A DNA stretch of 58,002 bases from Firmicutes bacterium AM41-11 (GCA_003480165.1 QUIQ01000011.1:1-58002); one strand, 5' to 3'; shown: positions 43,349 through 53,968, numbered from the stretch's first letter. The notes: generated from the sequence alone by a model not told the origin. Numbers and translations are program-made.

Positions 43349-44776
43349 ATGGAAAATTCTAAAAAAATTAAATGGTATATGCTGGCGTTTATGGCATTCT
43401 CCACTGTTTGGGGATTTGGTAATGTTGTAAACGGCTTTGTATACTTCAATGGTATTCAAGTTATTTTCTCTTGGATATTGATGTTTGCTTTGTACTTTGT
43501 GCCTTATGCTTTGATGGTTGGGGAGTTAGGATCAGCCTTTAAAGAATTTGGTGGTGGTGTTACTTCTTGGATAAATGAAACTGGTGGATCTAAATTAGCT
43601 TATTATGCTGGTTACACTTACTGGGCAGTACATATTTCTTATATCGCGTCTAAAGGATCTGGTGGTTTAAAAGCATTAAGTTGGATGGTATTCCAAAATG
43701 CGGAAACTTATGATTCTTTCCCTACTTTGTATATTCAAATTGCTACACTATGTGTATTCTTATTCTTCTTATGGGTTGCAAGTAAAGGTTTAAATCCATT
43801 GAAGAAATTAGCTACAGTAGCTGGTAGTAGTATGTTTGTAATGAGTATCTTATTTATCGTGATGATGTTTGCAGCTCGTGCAATCAATCCAAATGGTGGA
43901 TTTGTTTCCATGGACTGGAGTTTCAAAACATTGATTCCACAATTTGATACGAAATACTTTACTTCTTTGTCTATCTTAGTATTCGCCGTTGGTGGTTGTG
44001 AAAAGATTTCTCCTTATGTAAATAAAGTAGAAAATCCTTCTAAGGGATTCCCTAAAGGTATGATTACATTAGCTATCATGGTTATGGTTTGTGCTTTACT
44101 TGGTACAGTAGCTATGGGTATGATGTTTGATCCAACTGTTATCAATGCAAGTGATGAAAGCTTTAACCACTATGTCGCAAATGGTGCATACATGGCTTTC
44201 CAACAAGTTGGTCAATACTATCATTGTGGTAACTTATTTATGATTATTTATGCAGCATGTAATGCGATTGGTCAATTCTCTACTTTAGTATTAAGTATTG
44301 ATGCTCCATTACGTATGTTGTTAGATGATGAATATGCTAACCAATATATTCCTAAGGGATTATTGAAGAAGAACGATAACGGTGCTTATATTAATGGTAT
44401 TAAGCTTGTTGGTGTATTATCTGGAGCTATTATTTTAGTGCAAATCTTTGTTCCAGGTGCTACAGCTGTTTTAGCTCAATTGAATAAGTTAAACTCTGTA
44501 TGTATGCCAATGCGTTATTTATGGGTATTCATCGCTTATATTTTATTGCGTAAGAAAGCTGAAAAATTCCCTCGTGAATATGTTTTCGCAAAAAATAATG
44601 GTCTAGCATTATTTGCTGGAGCATGGTGCTTTGTGGTTACAGCAGCTTGTTGTATTCTAGGTATGTATTCAACTGACAAATTAACTTTAATCTTAAATAT
44701 CTGTACTCCAGTAGTATTATTATTGTTAGGTTTGATCATGCCTGTCATTCGTAGTCGTCAAGATGCTAATTCCTAA
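43349..44776 (+). CDS. APC-family amino-acid permease or antiporter
   Basis: A 475-residue membrane protein with about 12 transmembrane segments, of the APC superfamily (amino acid/polyamine/organocation). The first helix has the Gly-rich unwound motif STVWGFGNVVNG and the second region has MVGELGSAFKEFGGGVTSWI. It most resembles glutamate:GABA-antiporter-type or YjeM-type members, but the substrate is not predictable. AAAGGA precedes the ATG after a long structured leader. Its C-terminal codons form the 5' arm of the terminator. Confidence 0.85.
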   Translation: MENSKKIKWYMLAFMAFSTVWGFGNVVNGFVYFNGIQVIFSWILMFALYFVPYALMVGELGSAFKEFGGGVTSWINETGGSKLAYYAGYTYWAVHISYIASKGSGGLKALSWMVFQNAETYDSFPTLYIQIATLCVFLFFLWVASKGLNPLKKLATVAGSSMFVMSILFIVMMFAARAINPNGGFVSMDWSFKTLIPQFDTKYFTSLSILVFAVGGCEKISPYVNKVENPSKGFPKGMITLAIMVMVCALLGTVAMGMMFDPTVINASDESFNHYVANGAYMAFQQVGQYYHCGNLFMIIYAACNAIGQFSTLVLSIDAPLRMLLDDEYANQYIPKGLLKKNDNGAYINGIKLVGVLSGAIILVQIFVPGATAVLAQLNKLNSVCMPMRYLWVFIAYILLRKKAEKFPREYVFAKNNGLALFAGAWCFVVTAACCILGMYSTDKLTLILNICTPVVLLLLGLIMPVIRSRQDANS

Positions 44777-44790
44777 TTAGCATCTTTTTT
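44761..44790 (+). terminator. Terminator overlapping the APC permease stop codon
   Basis: AGATGCTAAT / ATTAGCATCT, 10-bp perfect stem with loop TCCTA, T-run at 44785-44790. The stop codon TAA lies in loop and 3' arm. Confidence 0.88.
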
Positions 44791-44806
44791 AGAAGAGGAG
44801 GTTCTC

Positions 44807-46129
44807 ATGAACAATATTGAAATTTCTAATGAATTATTATCTTTTATTCAAAGTAGTCCAAGTATGTTTCATTCCATTTCTACTATTTCTAAGTATTTAG
44901 ATGAAGCTGGTTTTACTTACTTAAAGGAAAAGGATGCTTGGAATGTAGAAGCAGGTGGTAAGTATTACACTACGCGTAACCACTCAAGTATTATTGCCTT
45001 TAAGGTTGGTAAGAACTGTTCAGATTACCATTTCCAAATGACTGCAGCACATGGAGATAGTCCTACATATAAGGTAAAGAGTGTTCCTGAATTAGAAGGA
45101 CCTAATGAATACTTACGTCTTGATGTAGAAGCCTATGGAGGTATGATTGATTCCACTTGGTTTGATCGTCCCTTAAGCGTAGCTGGTCGTGTTTTAGTGC
45201 AAGAAGGTAATAAGGTTCAAAATCGTCTATTATATATTGATAAAGATATTTTAATTATTCCAAATGTTGCCATTCATTTTAACCGCCAAGTAAATGATGG
45301 TTACAAATACAATCGTCAAATTGACCTTTGTCCGCTTTTCTCTAGTGGCGAATTGAAAAAAGGTGATTTTGATCGCATGGTTGCCAGTGAACTAGGGGTA
45401 GAACCAGAACAGATTTTAGCTAAGGACTTATTCTTGGTAAACCGTCAAAAACCGGTTATTTGGGGCTGGAAAGATGAATTTGTATCAACACCTAAGCTCG
45501 ATGATTTACAATGTGCTTTCGTAGCTTTAAAAGGGTTTATTGAAAGTCAAAACGAAGAAAGCGTAAATGTATATTGCTGCTTCGATAATGAAGAAGTTGG
45601 TTCGAATACGAAACAAGGGGCAATGTCTACTTTCTTGCATGATGTATTAGTTCGTTTGAATGCTGCATTGGGTAAAAGTGAAGATGAATACTATCAAGCT
45701 GTTGCGAAATCCTTCTTAGTTTCATGTGATAATGCTCATGCGGTACATCCTAATCATCCAGAAAAAACAGATGCAGTAAACTGTGCATACATGAATAAAG
45801 GTATTGTATTGAAAGAATCTGCTAACCAAAAATACACAACGGATGCATTTAGCCGTGCCTTATTTACTGCTATTTGTAATAAAGCAGGTGTTCCGGTACA
45901 AACTTTTGCCAACCGCAGTGACAGTGTTGGAGGATCAACTTTAGGAAATCTTTCGAACACACAAGTTAGTGTTCATGCCGTTGACTTTGGATTACCACAA
46001 TTAGCTATGCATAGCTCTTATGAAACAGCTGGTATTAAGGATACAGGATATGCGATTGCTTCTTTGAAGGCTTTCTATGATACTGTAATTCATATTGATG
46101 GAGCTGACGAAGTGGTATTTGATGAGTAA
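44807..46129 (+). CDS. apeB: M18-family aminopeptidase
   Basis: A 440-residue zinc aminopeptidase of the M18 (aspartyl/leucyl aminopeptidase) family, releasing N-terminal residues in the cytosol. Metal-ligand segments: AAHGDSPTYKVK (His), KLDDLQCAFVAL (Asp), CFDNEEVGSNTKQGA (Glu-Glu), CDNAHAVHPNHPEKTD and the C-terminal AMHSSYETAGIKD (His). Length is normal. AGGAGG precedes the ATG. The next gene overlaps its stop, so they are co-transcribed. Confidence 0.93.
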   Translation: MNNIEISNELLSFIQSSPSMFHSISTISKYLDEAGFTYLKEKDAWNVEAGGKYYTTRNHSSIIAFKVGKNCSDYHFQMTAAHGDSPTYKVKSVPELEGPNEYLRLDVEAYGGMIDSTWFDRPLSVAGRVLVQEGNKVQNRLLYIDKDILIIPNVAIHFNRQVNDGYKYNRQIDLCPLFSSGELKKGDFDRMVASELGVEPEQILAKDLFLVNRQKPVIWGWKDEFVSTPKLDDLQCAFVALKGFIESQNEESVNVYCCFDNEEVGSNTKQGAMSTFLHDVLVRLNAALGKSEDEYYQAVAKSFLVSCDNAHAVHPNHPEKTDAVNCAYMNKGIVLKESANQKYTTDAFSRALFTAICNKAGVPVQTFANRSDSVGGSTLGNLSNTQVSVHAVDFGLPQLAMHSSYETAGIKDTGYAIASLKAFYDTVIHIDGADEVVFDE

Positions 46130-46697
46130 TACAAAAACGTATCCCTGGCTAAGCACAATTTCAACGGACATGGATCCAGCTATCCTTCATGCCATTGATA
46201 AAAAGGAATGGCCTGATGTAAAAAAAGATGCAATGGCAAAGTATTGTGCAAGTCAGAAAGAAAAGGATCCGGAACACTTACGTAAAATAGAACGCTCCAA
46301 TACATTTAAAAAGGCTTTGAAAGAAGAGTGCATGAATGCACAATCGGAGATGACATTATGTTCAATAGTGATTATTATGACAGGAACATTATTTGTCTAT
46401 TTCCTGAGCGCAGTACTTTTTGAAAGCTATGTGATTAATTTCTCGGTTGATGCGATTGTCGGATCTATAGCTTTAGTGTTATTGGTTCGTAATGAAATTT
46501 TAAAGACGCGCTTGTCTAAAAAATATCTTCAGACGAAGGAATATTTATATATGGATATTCTGGCAATCATCTTTTCCTTCTTATGTCATTTGATGATGCG
46601 TCACTTTGATATTACTTTAATTGTATTGTTAGCTGTTTACTATTTCAGTAAGCATAAATGGACCAAAATAATGAATGAATTCATGGATGGAGAGTGA
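46122..46697 (+). CDS. Hypothetical membrane protein
   Basis: A 191-residue protein I do not recognise. A soluble N-terminal part of ~85 residues (MSNTKTYPWLSTISTDMDPAI..., many Lys/Glu) is followed by about four hydrophobic segments (about residues 83-105, 108-127, 145-160, 163-178). The start at 46122 overlaps the aminopeptidase stop by 8 nt, with a weak AGTGG upstream, so translation is probably coupled. Its own stop codon lies inside the terminator stem. Confidence 0.7.
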   Translation: MSNTKTYPWLSTISTDMDPAILHAIDKKEWPDVKKDAMAKYCASQKEKDPEHLRKIERSNTFKKALKEECMNAQSEMTLCSIVIIMTGTLFVYFLSAVLFESYVINFSVDAIVGSIALVLLVRNEILKTRLSKKYLQTKEYLYMDILAIIFSFLCHLMMRHFDITLIVLLAVYYFSKHKWTKIMNEFMDGE

Positions 46698-46718
46698 TTA
46701 AACTCTTCATCTTTTTTT
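46686..46718 (+). terminator. Terminator of the aminopeptidase operon
   Basis: GATGGAGAGT / ACTCTTCATC (one G-U pair) with a 6-nt loop and seven Ts. Confidence 0.87.
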
Positions 46719-46743
46719 CTTGAAAAAAAATAAAAAAAATCAC

Positions 46744-46772
46744 TTGATTCAATCTTTTCAATATGGTAATAT
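46744..46772 (+). promoter_or_regulatory. Promoter of the S10-spc operon
   Basis: TTGATT (46744-46749), 17-nt spacer, TAATAT (46767-46772). No other strong promoter is visible in the following 11 kb. Confidence 0.75.
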
Positions 46773-46778
46773 CTATCC

Positions 46779-46875
46779 GCACTGCGATGAAGTGCGAGGT
46801 TGCTGACCCACTGAGAAGCGTTGTCATGGGTGTTTGGTCAGGTAATTCGCATGGAGCATGTTTATCTAGAATAAA
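46779..46875 (+). promoter_or_regulatory. S10-operon (rpsJ) leader RNA
   Basis: A long imperfect hairpin pairs GCGAGGTTGCTGACC (46794-46808) with GGTCAGGTAATTCGC (46836-46850), with an inner CCCA / TGGG. The GCTGACC...TTTGGTCAG...GGAGCATG...CTAGAATA arrangement resembles leaders found before rpsJ in many Bacillota, thought to mediate ribosomal-protein feedback. Confidence 0.75.
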
Positions 46876-46889
46876 CGAAAGGAGTTAAC

Positions 46890-47201
46890 ATGGCAAACAA
46901 CACAATGAGAATTCGCCTTAAGGCGTATGAGCACCGCATCTTAGATGATAGTGCTAAAAAGATTGTCGAAGCAGCGACAAAGCACGGAGCTAAAAAAGTA
47001 GTTGGTCCCGTTCCGTTACCAACGGAGAAACAAGTTGTAACAATTTTACGTGCTGTTCATAAATACAAAGATTCACGTGAACAGTTTGAAATTCGTACGC
47101 ATAAGCGTTTGATTGAGATTGTTGCACCATCAAAGGAAACAATTGATTCTTTACAAAGATTAGATCTTCCTAGTGGTGTCGACATCGAAATTAAACTTTA
47201 A
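46890..47201 (+). CDS. rpsJ: 30S ribosomal protein S10
   Basis: A 103-residue protein, also the NusE antitermination factor. Shows [22 protein letters not shown] and [19 protein letters not shown]. Normal length; AAAGGAG before the ATG. First gene of the S10 operon. Confidence 0.98.
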   Translation: MANNTMRIRLKAYEHRILDDSAKKIVEAATKHGAKKVVGPVPLPTEKQVVTILRAVHKYKDSREQFEIRTHKRLIEIVAPSKETIDSLQRLDLPSGVDIEIKL

Positions 47202-47216
47202 TGGAGGTGTCTGAAA

Positions 47217-47906
47217 ATGAAAGGACTATTAGGAAGAAAATTAGGAATGACTCAAGTCTTCACTGAAGGTGGAGAATTAATTCCTGTAACTGTAGTTGAA
47301 GCTACTCCAAATGTTGTTCTTCAGGTGAAGACAGTAGAAACAGATGGCTATAACGCAGTTCAGTTAGGCTTTGAGGAAGTTAAAGAAAAACGCACGACAA
47401 AAGCAAACGTTGGACATTGCAAAAAAGCAAATACAACTCCAAAACGTTTCATTAAAGAAGTACGTGATGCTGACATGGATGTAAATGTTGGTGATTTAGT
47501 AAAAGTAGATTTATTTGAAGCTGGAGAAACAGTTGACGTTATCGGAACTAGCAAGGGTAAAGGATACCAAGGTACAATTGTTCGTAACAATGCGCACCAA
47601 GGACCTAAGACTCATGGTGGATCTAAGAACATTCGTCACATTGGTTCATTAGCTACAAACGGTATTACATCTCGTCAAGGTCGTATCATGAAAGGTACAA
47701 TCATGGCTGGTCAAGAAGGTGGATATACTACTACAAACCAAAACTTAACAGTTATTAAAGTTGATGTAGAAAACAACTATGTATTAATCAAAGGAAACGT
47801 TCCAGGACCTAAGAAAGGATTTGTGATGATTCGCACCGCAAAAACTTCAAAAGGAAATAGTGAACCAGTTACTTTGGTTGACTACAGCAGTAAGGAGGCT
47901 CAATAA
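47217..47906 (+). CDS. rplC: 50S ribosomal protein L3
   Basis: A 229-residue early-assembly protein near the peptidyl-transferase centre: [36 protein letters not shown] and [12 protein letters not shown]. About 18 residues longer than usual at the C-terminus. Its stop overlaps the rplD start region. Confidence 0.97.
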   Translation: MKGLLGRKLGMTQVFTEGGELIPVTVVEATPNVVLQVKTVETDGYNAVQLGFEEVKEKRTTKANVGHCKKANTTPKRFIKEVRDADMDVNVGDLVKVDLFEAGETVDVIGTSKGKGYQGTIVRNNAHQGPKTHGGSKNIRHIGSLATNGITSRQGRIMKGTIMAGQEGGYTTTNQNLTVIKVDVENNYVLIKGNVPGPKKGFVMIRTAKTSKGNSEPVTLVDYSSKEAQ

Positions 47907-48535
47907 TGGCTAAGATTGATGTTATTAACCAAACAGGAGCTGTCGTAGATTCAATTGAATTAAACGATGCTGTATTTGGAATTGAACCAAATCAACAAGC
48001 TATGTATGATGTCTTAGTTATGGCATTAGCCGGAAGACGTCAAGGAACATCTGCTACTAAGGGACGTTCAGAAGTTTCTGGTGGTGGACGTAAACCATTC
48101 CGTCAAAAAGGTACAGGACGTGCTCGTCAAGGTACGATCCGCGCTGCGCAACATCGTGGTGGTGGAACGGTATTTGGAGCAGTTCCTCGTGATTATCACT
48201 ACCGTGTAAACAAGAAAGTAAGTCGTTTAGCAGTTAAATCCGCATTAAGCGAAAAAGTTGCTGATGCAGCATTTACTGTTGTCGACAAATTCGATCTTGA
48301 TGCACCAAAAACAAAAACATTTGTTGGAATTATGGAAGCAATTAATGCGCCAAAGAAAACATTGTTTGTAGTTGCTAACGGAGAAGATGCAACAAATGCT
48401 GCTTTATCTGTTCGTAACATCCCTAATACAAAGATGTTGACTTCAACTGGAATCAACGTATTTGATTTAGTACATGCAAACAAAGTGGTTATGACAAGCG
48501 CTGCCGTAAAAGAAATCGAGGAGGCATTGGCATAA
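47906..48535 (+). CDS. rplD: 50S ribosomal protein L4
   Basis: A 209-residue protein lining the exit tunnel; in E. coli also the repressor of the S10 operon. Has RQGTSATKGRSEVSGGGRKPF and QKGTGRARQGTIRAAQHRGGG (the tunnel loop). Overlaps neighbours by a base at each end (rplC stop, rplW start). Confidence 0.98.
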   Translation: MAKIDVINQTGAVVDSIELNDAVFGIEPNQQAMYDVLVMALAGRRQGTSATKGRSEVSGGGRKPFRQKGTGRARQGTIRAAQHRGGGTVFGAVPRDYHYRVNKKVSRLAVKSALSEKVADAAFTVVDKFDLDAPKTKTFVGIMEAINAPKKTLFVVANGEDATNAALSVRNIPNTKMLTSTGINVFDLVHANKVVMTSAAVKEIEEALA

Positions 48536-48825
48536 TGAAAGACTATAGAGACGTAATTATTCGCCCAGTTGTCACTGAAAAAAGTATGAAATTGATGGCT
48601 GAGGATAACAAAGTAACTTTCGAAGTTGCTAAAGGTGTGAACAAAATTGAAGTTCGCAACGCTGTTGAAAAAGCATTCAACGTAAAAGTTGTGAAAGTAA
48701 ATATGTTGAACACAAAATCTAAACCAAAACGTATGGGTCGTTACATGGGTTCTACACAAGCAACTCATAGAGCTATCGTTAAGTTAGCTGAAGGCGATTC
48801 AATCGATTTATTTGGAGAAGAATAA
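48535..48825 (+). CDS. rplW: 50S ribosomal protein L23
   Basis: A 96-residue protein at the tunnel exit, docking site for SRP and trigger factor. Starts MKDYRDVIIRPVVTEKSM; contains KRMGRYMGSTQATHRAIVKL. It directly overlaps the rplD stop. A 57-nt gap with a weak hairpin (TCAGG / CCTGA) separates it from rplB. Confidence 0.98.
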   Translation: MKDYRDVIIRPVVTEKSMKLMAEDNKVTFEVAKGVNKIEVRNAVEKAFNVKVVKVNMLNTKSKPKRMGRYMGSTQATHRAIVKLAEGDSIDLFGEE

Positions 48826-48882
48826 TCAGGGAGAAGACGCTATTTCCTGAATAAATATTGCGATAAGGAGGATAAATAGTTT

Positions 48883-49716
48883 ATGCCTATTAAAAAGTAT
48901 AAACCAACGACACCTGGCCGTCGTGGCATGTCAAGCTTAACTTTTGAAGAAATCACTACTTCAAAACCTGAAAAAAGTTTGTTAGCTGCAAAGAAAAGCA
49001 AAGGTGGACGTAATAACACAGGACGAATCACAACTCGTCATCAAGGTGCAGGACATAAAAAAGCATACCGTATCATCGACTTCAAACGTAACAAAGATGA
49101 TATTCCTGCAAAAGTATCTACGATCGAATATGATCCAAACCGTACTGCAAACATCGCTTTATTGACTTATGCAGATGGTGAAAAACGTTATATCATCGCT
49201 CCTGCTGGATTGGAAGTTGGAATGACTGTTATTTCTGGTAAAGAAGCTGATATCAAAGCTGGTAATGCAATGGAATTACGCAACATGCCAGAAGGTACAA
49301 TTGTACACAACGTTGAATTAAAACCTGGTAAGGGTGGACAAATGGCACGTAGTGCTGGTACTTCTGCTCAAATCTTAGGTATTGAAGATAAATATGTAAT
49401 CTTACGTTTAACTTCAGGTGAAATGAGACGTGTATTAGGTGAATGTCGTGCAACTGTTGGTTCAGTTGGAAACGCTGACTATTCATTAGTTAACTATGGT
49501 AAAGCAGGTCGTAACCGTTGGAGAGGTATTCGCCCAACTGTTCGTGGTTCTGTTATGAACCCTAACGATCACCCTCATGGTGGTGGTGAAGGACGTACGC
49601 CAATTGGACGTAAGTCACCAATGACTCCTTGGGGTAAAAAAGCTCTTGGTGTTAAGACACGTAAAACGAAGAAGGCTAGCGATAAGTTAATTGTTCGCCG
49701 TCGTAATGGTAAATAG
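48883..49716 (+). CDS. rplB: 50S ribosomal protein L2
   Basis: A 277-residue universally conserved protein next to the peptidyl-transferase centre. Shows [45 protein letters not shown], and the C-terminal [18 protein letters not shown] with the essential His. Strong Shine-Dalgarno. Confidence 0.99.
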   Translation: MPIKKYKPTTPGRRGMSSLTFEEITTSKPEKSLLAAKKSKGGRNNTGRITTRHQGAGHKKAYRIIDFKRNKDDIPAKVSTIEYDPNRTANIALLTYADGEKRYIIAPAGLEVGMTVISGKEADIKAGNAMELRNMPEGTIVHNVELKPGKGGQMARSAGTSAQILGIEDKYVILRLTSGEMRRVLGECRATVGSVGNADYSLVNYGKAGRNRWRGIRPTVRGSVMNPNDHPHGGGEGRTPIGRKSPMTPWGKKALGVKTRKTKKASDKLIVRRRNGK

Positions 49717-49736
49717 GAAAAGGAGGAAATGAGAAA

Positions 49737-50009
49737 ATGAGTCGTAGTTTGAAAAAAGGACCTTTCGTCGATGATCATTTGATGAAGAAAGTTGAAGCAT
49801 TAAATGAAAGCGGAAAGAAAGAAGTCATTAAGACTTGGAGTCGTCGTTCCACAATTTTCCCTTCATTTGTTGAACATACATTTGCTGTTTACAACGGAAA
49901 AGAACACGTTCCTGTATATGTAACAGAAGATATGGTTGGACACAAATTAGGTGAATTCGTTCCAACTCGTAAATTTACTGGTCACGGATCAGATGATAAG
50001 AGAAGCTAA
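49737..50009 (+). CDS. rpsS: 30S ribosomal protein S19
   Basis: A 90-residue protein of the 30S head with [28 protein letters not shown] and [17 protein letters not shown]. Normal length; AGGAGG before the ATG. Confidence 0.98.
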   Translation: MSRSLKKGPFVDDHLMKKVEALNESGKKEVIKTWSRRSTIFPSFVEHTFAVYNGKEHVPVYVTEDMVGHKLGEFVPTRKFTGHGSDDKRS

Positions 50010-50023
50010 TAGGAGGAAAGAAC

Positions 50024-50359
50024 ATGGAAGTAAAAGCAACTGCAAAAACTCTACGTATTCAACCTCGTAAAGCAAGATTAGTATTAAACTTGATTCGTGG
50101 TAAATCTGTAGAAGAAGCTGAAGCAATTTGCAAATTCACACCAAACAAGGGTGGATATTTAGTAGGAAAAGTATTACATTCTGCTATCGCAAATGCTGTT
50201 AATAACGAAGATTTAGATGAAAGTAACCTTTATGTAAAAGCTTGCTGGGCTGATGAAGGAATTACTTTGAAACGTTATATGCCTCGTGCAAAAGGTAGTG
50301 CGAGTGCTATTCATAAACGTACAAGCCACATCACTGTTGTAGTGGCTGAAAAGGAGTAG
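50024..50359 (+). CDS. rplV: 50S ribosomal protein L22
   Basis: A 111-residue tunnel protein with [19 protein letters not shown] and the beta-hairpin [22 protein letters not shown]. Normal length. Confidence 0.98.
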   Translation: MEVKATAKTLRIQPRKARLVLNLIRGKSVEEAEAICKFTPNKGGYLVGKVLHSAIANAVNNEDLDESNLYVKACWADEGITLKRYMPRAKGSASAIHKRTSHITVVVAEKE

Positions 50360-50369
50360 GAGGAAAGCT

Positions 50370-51191
50370 ATGGGACAAAAAGTAAACCCCGTTGGAATGC
50401 GAGTTGGAGTTATTCGCGACTGGCAATCTAGATGGTATGCAGATGATAAAGATTTCGGTACTACACTTTTAGAAGATGTTAAAATCCGTGAATTTATCGA
50501 AAACTACTATAAAAAATTATCTGAAGCTGCAGCTGATAAACGTAAAGCTGATCCTCAGATCTCTCGTATTGAAATCGAAAGAAGTAAAAACCGTTTGGTT
50601 ATTATCGTTCGTACAGCTCACCCTGGTGTAGTAATTGGTGCTGAAGGTAAATCAATCGAAGGTTTAAAGAAGAAAATCGAAAAGATGACTAAAGCGAAAA
50701 ACGTACAAATCAATGTCGTTGAAATCGCTAACCCTAACTTGGATGCTCGTTTAGTTGCTCGTTGGATTGCTGACCAATTAGAAGGTCGTCGTTCATTCCG
50801 TGCGACACAAAAGAAAGCTATCCAAAACACTATGCGTGCTGGTGCCAAAGGTATCAAAACTGCAGTTAGTGGACGTTTAGGTGGAGCTGATATGGCTCGT
50901 ACTGAAGGATATTCAGAAGGTGTAGTTCCTCTTCATACATTACGTAGTGATATTGACTATGCTTGGGAAGAAGCTGCTACACAATATGGTCGTTTAGGTG
51001 TTAAAGTTTGGATCTGCCGTGGTGAAGTATTACCTGGTGAAATGGTAAAAGAACCAGAAGCACCAAAAGAAAGACCACGTCGTAACAATCGTCGTAGAAA
51101 AAACTTTAACAAAAACAACCGTCAAGGTGGAAACGCTAAAGCCGGTAAAGCTGAACAAACAGCTGCTCCAAGTGAAGGAGGTAACGAATAA
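50370..51191 (+). CDS. rpsC: 30S ribosomal protein S3 with extended C-terminal tail
   Basis: A 273-residue mRNA-entry protein. Core features: [20 protein letters not shown]-domain [16 protein letters not shown] and the C-terminal [20 protein letters not shown]. About 50 residues beyond the usual end form a basic, Asn/Arg/Lys-rich tail (about 223-273) that turns Ala/Glu-rich at the very end. Overlaps rplP by one base. Confidence 0.97.
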   Translation: MGQKVNPVGMRVGVIRDWQSRWYADDKDFGTTLLEDVKIREFIENYYKKLSEAAADKRKADPQISRIEIERSKNRLVIIVRTAHPGVVIGAEGKSIEGLKKKIEKMTKAKNVQINVVEIANPNLDARLVARWIADQLEGRRSFRATQKKAIQNTMRAGAKGIKTAVSGRLGGADMARTEGYSEGVVPLHTLRSDIDYAWEEAATQYGRLGVKVWICRGEVLPGEMVKEPEAPKERPRRNNRRRKNFNKNNRQGGNAKAGKAEQTAAPSEGGNE

Positions 51192-51607
51192 TGTTAATGC
51201 CTAAAAGAACAAAGTATCGTCGTCCTCATCGTTTGAGCTACGAAGGTCGTAGTAAAGCTGGACGTTCGATTGACTTTGGTGAATTCGGATTAGTTGCTGA
51301 ATCTGGTAACTATATTACAAACCGTCAAATTGAAGCTGCGCGTATCGCAATGACTCGTTACATGAAGCGTGGTGGAGATGTTTATATTCGTATCTTCCCT
51401 CATATGGCAAGAACGAAAAAACCTCTAGAAGTACGTATGGGTAGTGGTAAAGGTGCTCCAGAAGGATGGGTTGCCGTTGCTCAACCTGGTCGTGTATTAT
51501 TCGAAGTTGGTGGCGTAAGCGAAGAAGTAGCTCGTGAAGCACTTCGTTTAGCTGCTCATAAACTTCCAGTCAAAACACGTTTTGCTAGAAAAGGAGAAGT
51601 GAAATAA
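51191..51607 (+). CDS. rplP: 50S ribosomal protein L16
   Basis: A 138-residue protein near the A site: [62 protein letters not shown]. Overlaps the neighbouring stop and start codons by one base on each side. Confidence 0.98.
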   Translation: MLMPKRTKYRRPHRLSYEGRSKAGRSIDFGEFGLVAESGNYITNRQIEAARIAMTRYMKRGGDVYIRIFPHMARTKKPLEVRMGSGKGAPEGWVAVAQPGRVLFEVGGVSEEVAREALRLAAHKLPVKTRFARKGEVK

Positions 51608-51807
51608 TGTTAGCTAAAGAAATCCGCGAAAAAACAAATGAAGAATTAAATGCAGAGATCAATACGCTTAAAGATGAATTATTCAATCTTCGTTTTCAGC
51701 AAGCAACAGGTCAATTAGAAAATACTGCTCGTTTGAAAACTGTAAAAAAAGACATTGCTCGTATCAAGACTGTATTGACTGAGCGTGCCAATGCAGGTCA
51801 AGAATAG
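51607..51807 (+). CDS. rpmC: 50S ribosomal protein L29
   Basis: A 66-residue two-helix protein near the tunnel exit: [35 protein letters not shown]. Normal length. Confidence 0.97.
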   Translation: MLAKEIREKTNEELNAEINTLKDELFNLRFQQATGQLENTARLKTVKKDIARIKTVLTERANAGQE

Positions 51808-51821
51808 GGAGGAATTGTTCG

Positions 51822-52079
51822 ATGGAAAGAAATGCGCGTAAAGTTTACCGTGGAACTGTTGTATCTGATGCAATGGACAAAACCATTACGGTAAAAGTAG
51901 AAACGAAGAAAACGCATCCTTTATATGGAAAGCGTGTAGAATATTCAAAGAAATTTAAAGCCCATGATGAAAACAACGAAGCACATGTTGGAGACCGCGT
52001 AGAAATTATGGAAACTCGTCCATTATCTGCAACAAAACGTTTCCGTTTAGTGAAAGTTGTTGAAAAGGCTCGTATTTAA
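51822..52079 (+). CDS. rpsQ: 30S ribosomal protein S17
   Basis: An 85-residue OB-fold protein: [57 protein letters not shown]. Normal length. Confidence 0.98.
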   Translation: MERNARKVYRGTVVSDAMDKTITVKVETKKTHPLYGKRVEYSKKFKAHDENNEAHVGDRVEIMETRPLSATKRFRLVKVVEKARI

Positions 52080-52097
52080 TCAGGAGGAGACGAAACT

Positions 52098-52466
52098 ATG
52101 ATTCAAAATGAAAGTCGTCTGCGTGTAGCTGATAACACCGGAGCTAGAGAAGTTCTAGTTATCCGTTGTTTAGGCGGAAGCGTCAGAAAAACAGCAAATA
52201 TCGGTGACGTCGTTGTATGTACTGTTAAACAGGCTACTCCTGGTGGATCCGTTAAAAAAGGTGAAGTTGTTAAAGGTGTAATCGTTCGTACAAAATATGG
52301 TATTCACCGTAAAAACGGTACGTACATCAAATTTGATGACAACGCTGTTGTATTAATTAAAGATGATAAAACGCCAAAAGGAACTCGTATCTTTGGACCA
52401 GTTGCTCGTGAATTACGTGACAATGGTTATATGAAGATCGTTTCTTTGGCTCCGGAAGTATTGTAG
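52098..52466 (+). CDS. rplN: 50S ribosomal protein L14
   Basis: A 122-residue protein: [59 protein letters not shown] and GPVARELR. Normal length; strong Shine-Dalgarno. Confidence 0.98.
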   Translation: MIQNESRLRVADNTGAREVLVIRCLGGSVRKTANIGDVVVCTVKQATPGGSVKKGEVVKGVIVRTKYGIHRKNGTYIKFDDNAVVLIKDDKTPKGTRIFGPVARELRDNGYMKIVSLAPEVL

Positions 52467-52479
52467 GAGGTGTGCCAAG

Positions 52480-52788
52480 GTGAGAATTAAAAAAGGTGAT
52501 AAAGTCAAAGTCATTACTGGTGCTTACAAAGGCACAATCGGTGAAGTTACAAAAGCTTTCCCTAAAGAAGACAAAGTAATCGTTGAAGGCGTAAACATGG
52601 TTAAAAAACACTTACGCCCAACTCAACAAAACCCTGATGGTGGAATTGTTGAAAAAGAAGCTAAGATTCATGTATCAAACGTTATGTTATACGATGAAAA
52701 AGCTAAACAAGCTAGTCGTGTAAAATACGAAATGGAAGATGGAAAGAAAGTCCGCGTTTATAAAAAGAGCGGTGCTGAAGTGAAGTAG
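52480..52788 (+). CDS. rplX: 50S ribosomal protein L24
   Basis: A 102-residue KOW-domain assembly protein: [47 protein letters not shown]. It starts with GTG at 52480, supported by TAGGAGG upstream and the expected N-terminus. Confidence 0.97.
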   Translation: MRIKKGDKVKVITGAYKGTIGEVTKAFPKEDKVIVEGVNMVKKHLRPTQQNPDGGIVEKEAKIHVSNVMLYDEKAKQASRVKYEMEDGKKVRVYKKSGAEVK

Positions 52789-52799
52789 GAGGGTAAAAG

Positions 52800-53339
52800 A
52801 TGAATCGTTTATATGAAAAATATACAAATGAAGTAGTCCCTCAATTGATGAAAGATTTCAGTTACAAATCAATCATGGAAGTACCAAAGATTGAAAAAGT
52901 TGTTGTCAACATCGGTGTTGGTGATGCTATTTCTAACTCTAAATTGTTGGACGAAGCAGTTGAAGAATTAGCTGCTATTACTGGTCAAGCTCCAGTTGTT
53001 ACAAAAGCTAAGAAATCTATCGCAAACTTCAAATTACGTGAAGGTATGCCTATCGGATGTAAAGTTACTTTACGTCAAGAAAAGATGTATGAATTCTTAG
53101 ACAAATTATTTAATATCTCTTTACCACGTGTTCGTGACTTCCGTGGTGTTAGTGATACGAGCTTCGATGGTCGTGGAAACTATACTTTAGGTATTAAAGA
53201 ACAAATCATTTTCCCTGAAATTGATTTTGATAAAGTTAATCGTACTCGTGGTATGGATATCGTTATTGTAACTAGTGCGAATACGAATGAAGAATCAAAG
53301 GCATTATTAAAAGCAATGGGAATGCCTTTCAAAAAGTAG
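52800..53339 (+). CDS. rplE: 50S ribosomal protein L5
   Basis: A 179-residue 5S rRNA-binding protein: [57 protein letters not shown] and [13 protein letters not shown]. Normal length. Confidence 0.98.
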   Translation: MNRLYEKYTNEVVPQLMKDFSYKSIMEVPKIEKVVVNIGVGDAISNSKLLDEAVEELAAITGQAPVVTKAKKSIANFKLREGMPIGCKVTLRQEKMYEFLDKLFNISLPRVRDFRGVSDTSFDGRGNYTLGIKEQIIFPEIDFDKVNRTRGMDIVIVTSANTNEESKALLKAMGMPFKK

Positions 53340-53351
53340 GAGGATGAACTA

Positions 53352-53537
53352 ATGGCAAAGAAATCAATGATTAACAAACAACAACGTCCTCAAAAATTCA
53401 AAGTTCGTGAGTACACACGTTGCGAGCGTTGTGGACGTCCACACGCTGTATTAAGAAAATACAAATTATGTCGTATTTGCTTCAGAGAATTGGCTTATAA
53501 AGGTCAAATCCCTGGTGTGAAGAAGGCAAGTTGGTAA
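53352..53537 (+). CDS. rpsN: 30S ribosomal protein S14, zinc-binding type
   Basis: A 61-residue S14 of the type Z form: the CERCG...CRICF pair of CxxC motifs binds zinc, unlike the ~100-residue zinc-free paralogue that can replace it. Closing [11 protein letters not shown] is typical. The only S14 in the window. Confidence 0.98.
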   Translation: MAKKSMINKQQRPQKFKVREYTRCERCGRPHAVLRKYKLCRICFRELAYKGQIPGVKKASW

Positions 53538-53551
53538 GGAGGCATATTGCA

Positions 53552-53950
53552 ATGAACATGACTGATCCAATTGCGGACATGCTAACAAGAATCCGCAATG
53601 CTTTGACACAAAAGCATGAAACAGTTAGTATGCCAGTTAGCAAAGAAAAAAAGGCGATTGCTAAGATTTTAAAAGACGAAGGTTTCATCACTGATTATGT
53701 AATCGATGGTGAAGGTGTTAAAAAAGAATTAACAATCACTTTGAAATATACCGAAGATGGAGCAAAAGTAATTTCTGGTCTTCGCCGTATTTCAAAACCA
53801 GGTCTTCGTGTATATGCTGCGGCAAATGAATTGCCACGTGTATTAAATGGACTTGGAATTGCTATTATTTCTACAAGTAATGGTGTAATGACAGATCGTG
53901 ATGCAAGAAAACAACACGTTGGTGGCGAAGTACTTGCATACATTTGGTAA
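53552..53950 (+). CDS. rpsH: 30S ribosomal protein S8
   Basis: A 132-residue 16S-binding protein; in E. coli the spc-operon repressor. Shows [26 protein letters not shown] and [26 protein letters not shown]. The ATG at 53552 follows AAGGAGG; in-frame codons from 53531 overlap rpsN and the Shine-Dalgarno. Confidence 0.98.
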   Translation: MNMTDPIADMLTRIRNALTQKHETVSMPVSKEKKAIAKILKDEGFITDYVIDGEGVKKELTITLKYTEDGAKVISGLRRISKPGLRVYAAANELPRVLNGLGIAIISTSNGVMTDRDARKQHVGGEVLAYIW

Positions 53951-53968
53951 TAAATAGGAGGAAAATCA

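Noticed and set aside
48199..48768. Minus-strand open frame of 189 codons opposite rplD/rplW
   Set aside because: Opposite two certain ribosomal genes with no start signals.
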